DNA from: Sialis fuliginosa
Lineage: Eukaryota > Arthropoda > Insecta > Megaloptera > Sialidae
NCBI GenBank assembly: GCA_961205875.1
Contig: OY540821.1
Coordinates: 10,168,001 to 10,232,000, forward strand
DNA length: 64,000 nucleotides
Direction of reading: 5' to 3'
A program made the translations under genes and the position numbers. A model generated the notes under the pieces. That model was not told where the DNA came from. It searched no databases and was given only the letters and a program-made list of their open reading frames with translations. Shown here in pieces: positions 1 to 11,213 of this stretch (position 1 is the first letter of the stretch; each line of letters opens with the position of its first letter).

Positions 1-255
1 TGGAGTTCCTTGGGACACTCCAACAAAATATTTATCTAAACGCAAAAAAAAACTAATAAAAAAGACAAGAGACCACCTCGAGCATCTGTTCTCCCACGCA
101 CGTTAATTAAAAACGTACACCCAACTTAGAAAGTATATATTTTATTTGTGAAAATTGATCTGATTTTATTTTTGTAAATCGAATCATCAATTTTTGATTT
201 TATTTTTTATTTTCAAAAATAACTAAAGTTAAATAAAATAAATTTATAATTTATT

Positions 256-691
256 TACACTGCATGCCGTGCAAAAGTTTTTGGACACTCAAGTTTTTGC
301 GAATTATAAGTACAAAACTGCAAATATACCTGAAAGGACAGGTTTACTCAAATTGAAAGTATTAACGCAGTGTCTTTCAAGCTACCGAGAAATTGTTTGT
401 TTTTTTTACTTTTTTTGCTCTACTAGGGATTTTTATTGACTGAAATCTGTATATTTTAGTGAGTATAAGCATTTTATTTTCAAAATTATAAATTAACAAG
501 ATCACTCTTAAAAGTGAGGTAACGTTTGTTTCAGAACGCGAAATGCCTTCACACACTAGTGTAGATCGAGAAAAAAGAGGTGTCATTTGTTCATATTACT
601 CTGATGGGCTTTCTCTACGGAAAATCTCATCGAAACTGAAGATTCCCAAGTCAAAATCATAATTGTCCAAAGACTTTTGCACGGCAGTGTA
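256..691. mobile_element. Tc1/mariner-type deletion derivative (MITE)
   Basis: Inverted ends are visible: CACTGCATGCCGTGCAAAAG on the left, and on the right the complement of CACTGCCGTGCAAAAGTCTT. They match apart from a 4-base ATGC insertion in the left arm. Each end is flanked by TA (256-257 and 690-691), the usual Tc1/mariner target duplication. Inside, next to the right end, sits the first part of a transposase reading frame (543-662), so this is an internally deleted copy of a real Tc1-like element rather than an unrelated repeat. About 436 bp long. It cannot move on its own. Confidence 0.85.
543..662 (+). pseudogene. Truncated Tc1-like transposase, N-terminal DNA-binding part only
   Basis: An ATG-started frame of 39 codons ends at TAA. 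Its protein reads VDREKRGVICSYYSDGLSLR followed by KISSKLKIPKSKS. This is the pattern of the first helix-turn-helix of Tc1-family transposases (R-G-x-I-x-x-x-Y-x-x-G-x-S-x-R-x-I-x-x-x-L-x-I-P-x-S). The second helix-turn-helix and the DDE catalytic domain are missing; the right inverted terminus begins immediately after. The frame is open over the whole helix-turn-helix, so a small DNA-binding peptide could in principle still be made, though I see no evidence of expression. Identification is by family pattern, not by a search. Confidence 0.75.
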
Positions 692-864
692 TGGTTTGTT
701 TATTTTATAATACTTGGGAGGGAGCATCAGCATATATATGAATATATAAAAATGTATTTTAAATTTAACAATTAATGTGTTCCTATTTTGTATATTATAT
801 TTTGTAACTAATTTCTGAAACAATCAAATTTTCTGTTTTATTTTCCCTAAAATTAAATAATTTC

Positions 865-1095
865 CGGCATTACAACCTAGCTACCAAAATTTGCAAGCAT
901 GTAAACACTTTCAAACGAAGTATCAAACTTATATGACAACTCTCTTGGAGTTTTTGACAGATAGTTGCACCCATAATAAGTAAAAACATAGTATGTAAAG
1001 TATATTTACTAAAGTGTATTTAAGAACCTTTAGTAAAAACAGTAAAAACCAACTTACCGCAAATGCAACTAACTATCAAAAACTTCAAGCTTCCT
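865..1095. repeat. Diverged copy of the fold-back repeat family
   Basis: The stretch contains AATTTGCAAGCATGTAAACA, CTTTCAAACGAAGTATCAAA and CTCTTGGAGTTTTTGACAG. These words recur in the same order at 3943-4200, 23846-24133 and 56566-57360. The central part ends with the inverted word CTATCAAAAACTTCAAG, so it once formed a hairpin; the outer right arm is lost. No coding content. Confidence 0.55.
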
Positions 1096-1333
1096 ATTTT
1101 TTTGTATATTATATTTTATAACTTTTTCTGTAACAATTTCAAATATTCTATAAAATAAATTAAGACTTATCGGGAGGGCCCGTAAAATCTTACAAATCTT
1201 TGTGTGAAGAGAGGGAGGTCCAAAGCGTTACTTTCGTTAGGTTTCTTTCTAACTAAAAAAAATACGTACGGAAAGAGGGAGGGAAGTAAACTAATACTAA
1301 CGAATACCTACAAGGGAAGGAGGAGAAGGGTAT

Positions 1334-1429
1334 TACAGTAGAACATCTATAAGTTTAACCACGAAAGGTCGAAAAATCTAGAAGTCGAAACCTTTATCTT
1401 CAACTTCGATTTTTAGAGGTTGTACTGTA
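1334..1429. mobile_element. Very short pogo/Tigger-like MITE
   Basis: The left end TACAGTAGAACATCTATAAG is answered on the right by the complement of TACAGTACAACCTCTAAAAA. Only 96 bp long, with TA at both outer edges, as for TA-targeting transposons. The end sequence resembles the pogo/Tigger type (CAGTAGAACCTCTATAA). A longer relative lies at 32663-33138. Confidence 0.6.
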
Positions 1430-2773
1430 CTTTAAATTCACCAAGGAACCTGTTATGCACTAATATATCAAACCAAAAAATATCTTAATATTTTGTTTAT
1501 TTAACAAAAAACACTTTATTTCAGTGAAAATGATTATAAAAAAAATGCCAAAATATATTTTTCCAATAAAAATATCACAAATGTATTTTCTTTGGGCGCA
1601 TCAAAAACGTTGAAATCTTGAAATGTGGTTCGAGTGGGTTGGTTATTAGTGCATAACAGTGTCCAAATGATCTCTTAATATGTAAGTACACAACTACACA
1701 TAGCAAAGTTCAAATTATAAGAAAAAAACAACACGCATCGCCAAAAAATTTAGAAATCAACTGACAAAAAAATCAAAGCATTTAAAAAGCACCGACGCGA
1801 CGCCTAAATAAAATAACGCTCATGTAAACAGCGTCGTATTTTATCTGGTAGGTATAAAAAACACAAAACACAAACTAATTTACAATGTATTACGATATAT
1901 TTACAATGTTATAGCGTACATTTATGGCCACTATTCTGTGAGTTTATGAAGTAAAGAATGAAGCTGGGTGAATATTTTAATAATTTATAATAATAATTTT
2001 ACGGTGTAACGCACAGTCAGCGGTTTTTCCCGGGAGATTTTCTTGTTTTCCCAAGACCTCTACCATATACAGACACCTGACTGATCTGCGCACTTTGCAT
2101 TTTACATAAAATATTTACATTAAAAAATTAGTATACTAGGATGTAATATGTAGCCATTTCAAAAAGGATAAGTTGGTTGATTTGCATATATTAAAAATTA
2201 AATTATTCTTATCTAAAATGAAATTAGTCCACTGCAATTATTTCTTGATTCATTATATTTTTTAATTGACTTCAAAAAAAGTAGGAGCTTCTCAATTCGG
2301 TTGTATATACATATATACTTATTTGGGCAACAATATATGCACCCATTTGGATGATGTTTTTTTTTTTTAAAGATTATCTTATAATTATCTTAATTATTAT
2401 ATACTTTTCAGTTTTTTTTAGTCGGTTTTATTAATTTATTCTTAAGTTTTTTTTTAATATATAAAAACGTTGGTGCGTATGTATGTGATCTCATCAGGCC
2501 TAAACCACTGGACGTATCGAAGCCATATTCACTCCATATGTTTGTTTGGTGCTCCGATATCAATTTCCGCTACTTTGGTTATACATTTTAACATGCCACA
2601 TGCCTTGGTATACAAATTTTTTTTTTACCTAGCTTTAGCTCCTTAGCACCCCCCTCTGAAAAATTAACAAATTCCGCCCAGGCATAAAATGATTTTTCTC
2701 ATGGTCGCTATAGGTACTAACATTTAAAAAAATATTTTACCCTGTTACTCGATAGGCTAGTTTTTTTAACTGT

Positions 2774-3383
2774 GACAGACCAAGGCTCGAGTATTTCACA
2801 AATATTCATTTAAGAATCGAACGTTAAACAATAAACAAATTAATCGAAGGCGACCCTATCGGAGGGTTAAACTTTAAACTCGGTAACTGTTATTATTTCT
2901 CCGTCACATTTGACAGACCAAAGCTCGAGTATTTCACAAATATTAATTTAAGAATCGAACGTTAAACAATAAACAAATTAATCGAAGGCGACACTATCGG
3001 AGGGTTAAACTTTAAACTCGGTAACTGTTATTATATCTCGTCACATTTGACAGACCAAGGCTCGAGTATTTCACAAATATTCAATTAAGAATCGAACGTT
3101 AAACAATAAACAAATTAATCGAAGGCGGCACTATCGGAGGGTTAAACATTAAACTCGGTAACTGTTATTATTTCTCGTTACATTTGACAGACCAAGGCTC
3201 GAGTATTTCACAAATATTCAGTTAAGAATCGAACGTTAAACAATAAACAAATTAATCGAAGGGTTAAACTTTAAACTCGGTAACTGTTATTATTTCTCGT
3301 CACATTTGACAGACCAAGGCTGGAGTATTTCACAAAGATTCAATTAAGAATCGAACTTGAAGCAATAAACAAATTAATTGTAG
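2774..3383. repeat. Tandem array, 137-bp unit, about 4.6 copies
   Basis: The word GACAGACCA(A/G)(A/G)GCT(C/G)GAGTATT recurs at 2774, 2912, 3049, 3186 and 3308, giving spacings of 138, 137, 137 and 122 bp. Units share TTAAGAATCGAACGTTAAAC and AACTCGGTAACTGTTATTAT. The fourth unit lacks about 15 bp (GGCGACACTATCGGA is missing after TTAATCGAAG). The last unit is the most diverged and stops near 3383. Units 2 and 3 are nearly identical, so the array expanded recently or is being homogenised. No coding frame. Confidence 0.93.
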
Positions 3384-3942
3384 TGTGTGTAACCAATAAT
3401 ATGTATTGCTGTTTGTAATTGCATGTATGGCTGTAGGGCACTCTTAAGGGAGCTGATCCTATTGGGTGAGGATTTGACTCTGGTTTTATAACAAGCGGTA
3501 TCTGCGGCCATTGATTTTCATACCACATTACCTCCGTGGTATTTGTTAATGGAATAGATGTATATCCATTGATTAAAGATTCCTATATATATGTATATGC
3601 AGATTACGTTTAATTGTGTTCACTCGTGTATTAAAAATTAATTGCACCCAGTAATGATATTTGTTCAGAAATATTTTAACTTTCAACACTGTATTTTATC
3701 AAAGCACTTTTTTAAATTAAATATGAGGTGGATAAAAAAAGTTTTCTCATATATTTTACTCAATACCTAGTACTAAAATTTCAAAATAATTTTTGAAATT
3801 AGATTATAGGGTAAAGAAGTACAAAATCTCCAATTTAATATAATATTATTAATATATCCATAGGGAAAAATAATAGTAAAAAAAATATTATAAGCATTTT
3901 TTTTTCTTAAATACTTTTTAAGGCAATAAAAATCATTTATGT
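3384..3942. other. Unassigned segment beside the tandem array
   Basis: The first 150 bp are less AT-rich than the surroundings. On the - strand they leave a 62-codon frame open (3340-3528) that reads WYENQWPQIPLVIKPESNPH. It has no recognisable domain and no good splice sites. I cannot say whether it is a remnant of a mobile element. The remainder is featureless AT-rich DNA. Confidence 0.35.
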
Positions 3943-4200
3943 CCGGTATACAGCCTAGCTAATAAAATTTGCTAGCTTGTAAACACTTTCAAGCAGGGTA
4001 TCAATGCATGCACAGTAAGTTGGTTTTTACCGTTTATGGTTAGAAAATACACTTTAGTAAATATACATACTTTACATACCTTTATTTTAACTTACTATGC
4101 GTGCTACTATACATCAAAAACTCCAAGAGAACTGTAATATAAGTTTGATACCCCATTTGTAAGTGTTTTCAAGTTTGCAAATATTTAGGCTGTAATACTG
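3943..4200. mobile_element. Fold-back MITE, 258 bp
   Basis: The left arm CGGTATACAGCCTAGCTAAT ... AAACACTTTCAAGCAGGGTA is answered on the right by the complement of GTATTACAGCCTAAATATTT ... AAACACTTACAAATGGGGTA. The arms are roughly 55 bp each with several mismatches. Relatives lie at 865-1095, 23846-24133 and 56566-57360. The class is not certain from the ends. It is non-coding. Confidence 0.7.
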
Positions 4201-6227
4201 AATATTATTGTTAATAAATTTTATAATTCCAAGCAATTGATATTTATTTTATAAGCCTAGCTGACTTTACGGTGCACATTTTTGCGGAGCATACTGGTAA
4301 CAAGTCTAGGTAACGTGTTATGATAATAATAGTAATTAAATGAAACCAAAAGATAAAGAAGATACAACTTATGAAAAGAAGCCGAGTATCAATTACCAAA
4401 TGATTTAGAAACTGGGAAAACAACAACAGTACAATTCAATAAATCAAAACAAATACAAGTGGAAAAAGGAACCACAAAAAGGCACATATTATACGAAATA
4501 AAAATAAAACGTTGCCGACACAAAAAAAGATGATTTATTCTCATATTATGCTATAATTTAAACTTCTTAACAGATAGAAAAAGGCGGAACTTTAGCAGGA
4601 AAAAAATCAACATTGTTTTGACGACAAAGTTTAACTCGCGGTGAAGAAAACAGCTCTAAAAAGTAAGAAGGTGTAAAAAGAGTTTTCCACCGAATATGAA
4701 AAATATTCCGGAGGATGGAAAAACAGTCCCGGATTTTCATATATTACATATCTAACCCTGGAAATGTTGAGTAAACACAATAAATATATTCCGGGACAAA
4801 ATCACCCCAGCTTCGTATGAATATTACATTTTTCACGATTTAACAGAATATAGCATTACCATTAACAATATTGCTTCTTTTACATATACGCATATACATG
4901 GTGAGCATTTTTTATACTCATATCATTCAAGTTTTTTATTTTATAGTCGTGATCTTTATTACTTTCTCGGTCATAAATGTATTTGTATTGTTAAACCAAT
5001 TATTTTCAAATTCGGAATTTCGATGGAAATATCAATTTTTACCTATCCTTAATCTATTCTGAGTATTTTTGCCATGATGTCTGTGTGTCTATTTATAAAC
5101 ACTGTAACTCAAATATGACAAATCGTAAAACTTTTATATTTTAATCAATTTTCTTTTGAAAACAATCTTAGAACATAACGAATGTTGATTCTTATCAATT
5201 TTTTAATTATTTTTGAAACGGCGCAAATTACAAAAAAAAATATTTTTTATAAAAGTTGTAGAGAATATTATTATCTATAATTTATATCTCGTTCATTGTT
5301 TTTTATCTTTTATCACTAAGCCATAAAGTTTTGTTTTATATAATTTGATACGTTAACACTGTACACTCAAGTACTGCGTATAAGAAAGTCCCGTATTTTT
5401 AAATCTATAAAAATAGGTAATCTGTTAATGACTAATGACATTTTTTTACTTTTTTTTTCAACAACAGCCACATAAATCATTCAGAAAGTAAAAAAATGTA
5501 TTCAACATTTTTTGCAAATAAAATAAATGTAATAAATTGTATTTTTTAATATATAATCCATACTGACTGTCTGTATATCTATTCCGAATAAACTCAAAAA
5601 CCCCTCAACCGATTTTGATAAAATTTTCACTGTTAGAATCAATTAAGGTTTAATATCACGCTAATCAAACAAGAGGCTGAGCAGTTATACTTAACTAGTG
5701 GAATTTACAGATAACAATTGAATCTTGGTTTTTGAGTCCAACCCAAATTATTATACTACCAACGTTTTCTCTCACATTACAATGAATTATTTGGAAAAAT
5801 TAAAATTACCATTAGTCCAACTGCACACCCTGTATACAGTTCCATTTTTATGCGACTGATTGCGAGTGTGTGCGTGTGAGTGTGTGGGGGTGTGTGTAAG
5901 AACTTCCTCTACCTTCCATTATATTGTTTTTCAAGAGATATCCTGAGATAGTCTACGGTGGTAGAATATTGACAAGTTCTTTCTGAGATCGTTATTTGTT
6001 TTTCGGGAGTGAAATAAAAGTATTGAAGCATTCTTGCTTCCGCGATTCGTGCTGTATAAAAAGACTAGCAGATTATTAATATTATTACTATATTTTTATT
6101 ATTAGAAGTATGTACGTCGTACGTATACTGAATTAATATATAAAAAAAACATATATTGTTTAGTAACATAGAATTCTGAAATTATAAACCAAAAAACTTC
6201 ACTTTAGTCTTCAAATGTTAATTACAT
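4201..6227. other. Intergenic DNA, no gene seen
   Basis: Long AT-rich stretch. Short open frames such as 4871-5062 (+) are rich in Phe, Ile, Leu and Tyr, as expected from AT-rich noise. Segment 5560-5660 (GACTGTCTGTATATCTATTC, then CTCAACCGATTTTGATAAAA) is a degraded copy of the CTGTCTGT/ACCGAT-type interspersed repeat seen again at 6228, 8243 and 61555. A GT-rich patch lies at 5865-5900. Confidence 0.5.
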
Positions 6228-6508
6228 CCATACTAATATTATAAATGCGAAAGTGTGTCTGTGCGTCTGTTTGTTACCCTTTCACGACTTAACCGCTGAA
6301 CCGATCTTGATTAAATTTGGCAGGGAGATAGCTTGCATCCTGAAGAAGAAAATAGGCTACTTTTTATTCCGAAAATTTTATTAGATAAAAAACCAGATAT
6401 AAAACCAGGTTTTATCATACCAGAAAGCTATTTTATTTACCTAAACTTACTTCATCATGTTGTTTTCACTAACCTAAATTCCACGCGAACGAAGTCGCGG
6501 GTAACATA
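6228..6508 (+). repeat. Arthropod interspersed repeat (TAATATTATAAATGCGAAAG type)
   Basis: Begins CCATACTAATATTATAAATG and runs through CACGACTTAACCGCTGAACC, GCAGGGAGATAGCTTGCATC and CGCGAACGAAGTCGCGGGTA. The same words in reverse orientation are found at 8243-8490 and 61555-61717. This sequence type is widespread in arthropod genomes. I cannot assign it to one transposon class from these copies. The hAT-type element at 6517 is inserted in its right tail. Confidence 0.65.
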
Positions 6509-6516
6509 GTCTATAC

Positions 6517-6942
6517 CAGCGGTTCTTAAACTAGGGTCCGCGGAACTTTTGCCGGGGGTCCGTGAAACATGTTTGGCATATATTAAAGTACTTTTAGATT
6601 TCTATTTACCAATGATTCATTACTATCTAACAATCTAACGACCTTCTTTGTTTTTCTGTCAGGGAAGCAGGGGTTATTTTAGTGTGTAGTTAGTAGTAGT
6701 GTAGCTTATTTCTGCAGTTGTTAATTTGTGAAAAAAATTTAAAAAATGTATTATAAATAAAATAATAAAATGTGTGGAAAAAAGGTCATTGCCCATTGCA
6801 GTTGAAAATCAAAAAATTGTAAGTACGGAGCAAAAAAATAAGGTTGTAAAATTTTCTTAAAATAACCCCTGCAGGTAGGGTGTCCCTGAAAAATAATTGT
6901 TCAAAAGGGGGTCCCTTGACTACATAAGTTTAAGAACCGCTG
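6517..6942. mobile_element. hAT-type MITE with perfect 8-bp target duplication
   Basis: Ends are CAGCGGTTCTTAAACTAGGG and, on the right, the complement of CAGCGGTTCTTAAACTTATG. The sequence GTCTATAC occurs immediately outside both ends (6509-6516 and 6943-6950), an exact 8-bp target duplication as made by hAT transposases. The terminus CAGCGGTTCTTAAACT is typical of animal hAT/Charlie-like elements. 426 bp, no transposase frame, so non-autonomous. It sits inside the older repeat at 6228-6508. Confidence 0.92.
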
Positions 6943-6971
6943 GTCTATACCATTTAATAATTCATTAACAG

Positions 6972-7405
6972 CGTGGCCACTCTGACTTTTCCCGGTTTTC
7001 CAGGATTTTTTTAAATTTTTCCCCTGTTTTTTAAGCATCGTTTTCACGTTATTGAAGAAAAACGAAAAATTCATAATACTTTTAGAGTAGTAAAATAAAT
7101 TACCAGAATCAAATTTCACGAAATTAACTATAAATTAATATCACAACTGTTAAAAACAATTAATATATTCAATAATTGAACCAAAAAAAAACATTTCTGA
7201 TTGATAGCTGTACCAAAAATAGACCAAGTGATAAAACAGAATTATTTATTGACAATATAAATTTTTGAAAACTTTGAACGTTTCCTTTTAAATTTTATTG
7301 GGAACTTGTTTAAATATTTGCGATTGATTTTTGCATTCTTACAAACATTTCCCTGGCTTCCAACCAAATTCCTTAACTCTTCCCGTTTTTCCAGAAAATT
7401 CTGTG
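6972..7405. repeat. Degenerate repeat with CAGCGTGGCCACTCTGAC start
   Basis: The start CAGCGTGGCCACTCTGACTT, followed by TTCCCGGTTTTCCAGG, resembles the repeat at 9664-9955. Both are made of scattered copies of a (T)CCCTGACTTTTCC-like word. The right part (CCCTGGCTTCCAACCAAATT, then TTTTTCCAGAAAATTCTGTG) is related, but no clean right terminus or target duplication is visible. Confidence 0.4.
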
Positions 7406-8242
7406 TACATATAATAAATACAAATCTAACGAAAATATAAAACGTGATAAAGTGATTTTAGCAAGTTAAAGTAATTGCCTAAGTTTGTTAAATGACCACA
7501 TTTATAACCAATGTGTCTTCTCGTAACAAAAAGAACGCCCAATTAATCGTAGTACCAAAGAGACTAATAAAAAAAAGACTCCGCTCAAAGAGCATTCCTC
7601 TGAAGATCAATAAACAAAATCAGTTAGTAATAAAAAATACACCAACTTTCATTACATCGTTTCTGTATAAATTTTTTTTCTTCGATTTATTTAAATAAAT
7701 TGTATGTTTTACTTCCATGTTCTAAAAGAAATGGAAGTATTTTAATACCGTCGAAAAATCGTGTCCGAGATAAGAGCAGATTCTGATTGTACTACCTTCA
7801 AAACGTAAAGAAAAGTTGATTTCTGCATGGCGGCATATGGCTGTGTCTGGATGTAGAATTTTCATTCGTTCACGATAACTACTGTAAAAATGCACCGATT
7901 TGAATTATTTTTGGGGAAAATGTTTGTCTCAGTGATTACTCCAGACCTATTGATTTTGGTGCTAATCGGATTAGGGTTTTTAGAAATATTCGAAATTTTG
8001 TAACTTTTATCGTCTAAAAAATGAACGTTGCGAGTATTATCTCACTAATTTTTATAAGACTTGGTACATTTGTAGTTGAATAGAACCTTTTGTACTGAAG
8101 GGGTGAAAACCACCCTCAAAATTTGAATTAAAAATTATTTAAAAAGATATTAAAGAACATGAAAGTCTTGTATGTTCCCCATACCGATATTTACAATCAT
8201 AATAATATGATAACATTAGATTCTGGGGATTATTGATAACTA

Positions 8243-8490
8243 CCTATTACCCGCGACTTCCTCCGCGTGGTAATACAGATTTCTGTTATGACAGTCGATA
8301 AAACAGATTTTTAGTTTCGCATTTGCACGCAAGATATATAAAAAGTATAACATAAATAACACACACCCATTTTTTATCTAATAAATTTTTCAGGATACAA
8401 AGAAGTCTATGCGTCCTTTCTCAGGATACAAGCTATCTTCCTGCCAAATTTCATCAAGATCCTTCAGAGACGGAGATACGTGCGTGTTGT
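8243..8490 (-). repeat. Reverse copy of the 6228-type interspersed repeat
   Basis: Contains TACCCGCGACTTCCTCCGCG, ACAAGCTATCTTCCTGCCAA and TTTCATCAAGATCCTTCAGA. These are reverse-complement counterparts of CGCGAACGAAGTCGCGGGTA and AGGGAGATAGCTTGCATCCT at 6228-6508. Diverged and non-coding. Confidence 0.6.
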
Positions 8491-9124
8491 TATGGGCCGG
8501 CCGGCCCCCACGATACCGCTTTTTTTTAATTGTTAATTAGAGACATAATATAAACATTTTTTTTCTTAATTAGTTCATATTACATGAGAAAAAAATTATT
8601 GTTAAAAATTTTCTTAAAGTAAATTTTTTCCGAGTTTTTGTAGGTACCTAAAAATATCCAAAAAAATTCAATTTTATAATGATAATAAAAGTTAGTTGAT
8701 TATTCGAATAAAAAAGTAATAATAATTTGTAAGTGTATATACGATAATTAATATTAGCTAGATTATACCAAGTGGGTGTAATATATTTTAAAATTCATGA
8801 ATTATCTGCTTGCCGAAGTTCAAATAAAAAATAATAAAAAACCGAATAAAAAATGTAAATTTTTCAAGATTACATGTACACTACTTCCTATATAGGAATT
8901 ATAAATTTCGCTCATTAAAATGTACTCGCGTGTCCTTTATCTCTATCTTAACGTATCATTGAATATTCAACTGGTTAAAGTTCAGTTATTTATATTGCCA
9001 AAACAACGACCACGACGCTATATTGTCGTAGGTACCAGGAAGTTAAAGAAAAGAACAGCTGAATTAAATAAATGTCAAACATGAATATCACAAAAATGTC
9101 TACTCATTAAAATATTTTTAGTAT

Positions 9125-9628
9125 TGTAACAATATTATATTATAGCCGCTTGGGTTATCATATAATGATTTGTAGAAATTAGTTGTAAGATTAGGTAATC
9201 CTTTTTGTAGAGAGACCTCGATAATATGTATTGAGTCAGTTGTTAGCACAGAGTCATGAGAAACACATTAATTTATAAAGTGCCGAAGGTGTTAAAATAA
9301 ATCTAAGAAACAGTGTAGCTACCTTAGCCCTGTAATGCAAGCTAAGGAGAATTAAGGCTCTGTGGTAGTGACCACCATTTCATATTCAAAATAGTGCAAG
9401 TTTTGTGTAATAGACATAGTGAAAGATTTTGTAATCGAAATAGTTTTAGTTTTTGTGTAATAGATATAGTACCAGCTTTTGTAAAGACATAGTGTAAGTG
9501 TAGTTAAAATTAAATTTATTTATTGAGTATAGCAGTGTTTACGTTTCCGAGCACCTACAGGTCATTCTACCAAACCAATTAAAGGTTAAATGAAATTATT
9601 AAAGTCAGTTGAACCCAAAAACGTTACA
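9125..9628 (+). mobile_element. Solo LTR, probably of a Gypsy/Ty3-type retrotransposon
   Basis: The segment begins TGTAACAATATTATA and ends AAAAACGTTACA, so it has the TG...CA boundary and a 6-base inverted terminus (TGTAAC/GTTACA) expected of an LTR. GTAT occurs directly outside both ends (9121-9124 and 9629-9632), a 4-bp target duplication as made by Gypsy-type integrases. The 504-bp length fits one LTR. No internal retroviral frames or second LTR are nearby, so it most likely arose by LTR-LTR recombination. An AATAAA-like signal lies near 9295. The middle (9390-9500) carries degenerate repeats of TTTTGTGTAATAGA. Confidence 0.82.
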
Positions 9629-9663
9629 GTATCTACATTTCACTCACTATCTTAAGCCTTAAC

Positions 9664-9955
9664 AGGGTGCCCACTGTTTTTTTTAAATAATTCCCTGACT
9701 TTCCCTGACCACATATTCAAAATTCCCTAGAGGCTCGGGGGCAAGAAGTGATCGAGGGGCCCCAAGAATGTGAAAAAAAATGTTAAGACCTTTTTTTGTT
9801 TTGCTCGTCAACTTATACACTTTTTCCTTCTTCACTGACTTCCCAGAATTTATAATAAATTCCTTGACTTTCCAAAAAAAAAATTTATAAATTCCCTGAC
9901 TTTTCAGAATTTTAAAGAAATTCCCTGACTTTCCAGAAAGCTGTGAGGCTCCCAC
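9664..9955. repeat. CAGGGTGCCCACTG-type repeat with iterated TTCCCTGACTTTCC
   Basis: Begins CAGGGTGCCCACTG, and the word TTCCCTGACTTTYC recurs at about 9691, 9859, 9892 and 9921. The opening resembles hAT-type termini, but I find no matching right end or 8-bp duplication. The 90-codon frame on the - strand here merely translates the iterated word and is not a gene. Confidence 0.5.
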
Positions 9956-10152
9956 TGAAGATTAGCTTTTAGCGAGCTAGTTTCAATAATGAGACTGGAT
10001 AAGAATTTATAAATGGTAAAGAATACACTGATTTTATATAATTAACTAGCTTTTATAACAATTGTTTTAATAAATTATCTTCTACGAAAGATTCTAATAA
10101 ATTATTTGGATATTTTTAGGTACCTACAAAAACTGAAAACAATAACTTTAGG

Positions 10153-11213
10153 TAAGTTTTTAAGAATAATATTTTTATGAAAAAAAACGTTTTTTTGGAT
10201 TAATGGGCTTGTTTTTTGTAATTCTCATGAACTCATGTTACTAATAAAACAAGTAACTCTTTATTTAATCAATTTAATTACCAAAGTCCGCAAATATAAT
10301 TTGTTTTTTTTTAAATTATAGTCTTTTGTTATGTTCATGTTTTTTCTCCAGTAATGGCAAAGGTAAAATCAGTAATGAGCACGCAGTGATAGAGACTTGT
10401 TAATGATTACAAAATGATAAGTACTACGACACAAAAGATATAAAAGAAAGAATCGTCAAATTTGAAACAATGTAAAACAGTTGCTATGATAATACACCCA
10501 ATTCTGTTTTTACACGGTCTTTTTTTACACGGTTTTGATTTAACACGGTCTAGAAAAAAAAATTTTTTCCCGTTTTTACACGATTTGATTCGATTTAGCA
10601 CGATTATAAAAAGCCATTTGATTTAAATTTTAAAGAACAAGTATAAAAACAAATCGTAGCTTAAATAAACGCCATCTGGCGACCAAACAAAATTTCTAAC
10701 AAAAATCTAGATTACGTCCTTATCGGCGTAAACATTAACCGTAATTTTCTAGATTGTTTTTTTCTATCTGTTATTTATAAAATAGTTAGGGAATTCCTTG
10801 TTTTTATGAAATAAACTGTGCATGAATGCACATACAAATTTAATTTGGCTTTTATAAGAGTTTTTTTTTGTATGAATCATTTTTTTTAACTATTTTTTCA
10901 GGGTATAGAACTATTCCCCTTTTTTTCTATGTACTTCATGTCTTTTTTTACACGGTTTTTTTTTACACGGTTTTTTCTGGAACGTATCTACCGTGTAAAA
11001 ACAGAATTAGGTGTACAATAATTAATAAATAAATTATACTAATAATTAGTTTAAATATCCACCATTTTGACACCTATTGGCTTACGCTGTAAGATAGTTA
11101 AATGTATATAGATTAATATTCAGAAATGGTAGTAATCAAATATCAACACATATTTCTAATTCAGCACATTTAATTAAAAATTTGCCATTACTGGGATTCT
11201 TGCCAAGTCCTTA
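10153..11213 (-). mobile_element. TA-type MITE, reverse copy, interrupted by a second element
   Basis: Read on the - strand this matches the element at 48335-48852 over both halves: GATTAATGGGCTTGTTTTTT, AATTACCAAAGTCCGCAAAT, AATCAAATATCAACA and the end TTGCCAAGTCCTTATT correspond in order. Between the halves lies a 519-bp insertion (10495-11013) absent from the 48 kb copy. Outer ends are more diverged than in the 48 kb copy, so this is the older or less constrained member. Confidence 0.75.
10495..11013. mobile_element. Nested Tc1/mariner-class MITE with TA duplication
   Basis: Ends are CACCCAATTCTGTTTTTACA and the complement of CACCTAATTCTGTTTTTACA, identical for about 24 bp except one base. 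TA lies directly outside each end (10493-10494 and 11014-11015). The uninterrupted relative at 48335-48852 shows the empty site with a single TA. The interior repeats the word TTTTTACACGGT in both orientations (about 10510, 10525, 10541, 10945, 10960). No transposase frame. Confidence 0.9.

Larger units (their letters stand above)
692..2773. other. AT-rich intergenic DNA, no gene seen
   Basis: Apart from the two small repeats listed separately (865-1095 and 1334-1429) I see no frame with coding character, no RNA gene and no clear element ends. Segment 2480-2650 (GTGATCTCATCAGGCCTAAA and following) shares TTGGTTATACATTTT and the run TTTTTTACCTAGCTTTAGCT with 55680-55745. It therefore belongs to an interspersed repeat of unknown class. 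Confidence 0.5.

Noticed and set aside
7492..7698. 68-codon + strand frame rich in Lys (MTTFITNVSSRNKKNAQ...)
   Set aside because: Lys/Asn/Phe bias expected of AT-rich DNA, no domain, no promoter or splice context, no neighbouring exon.
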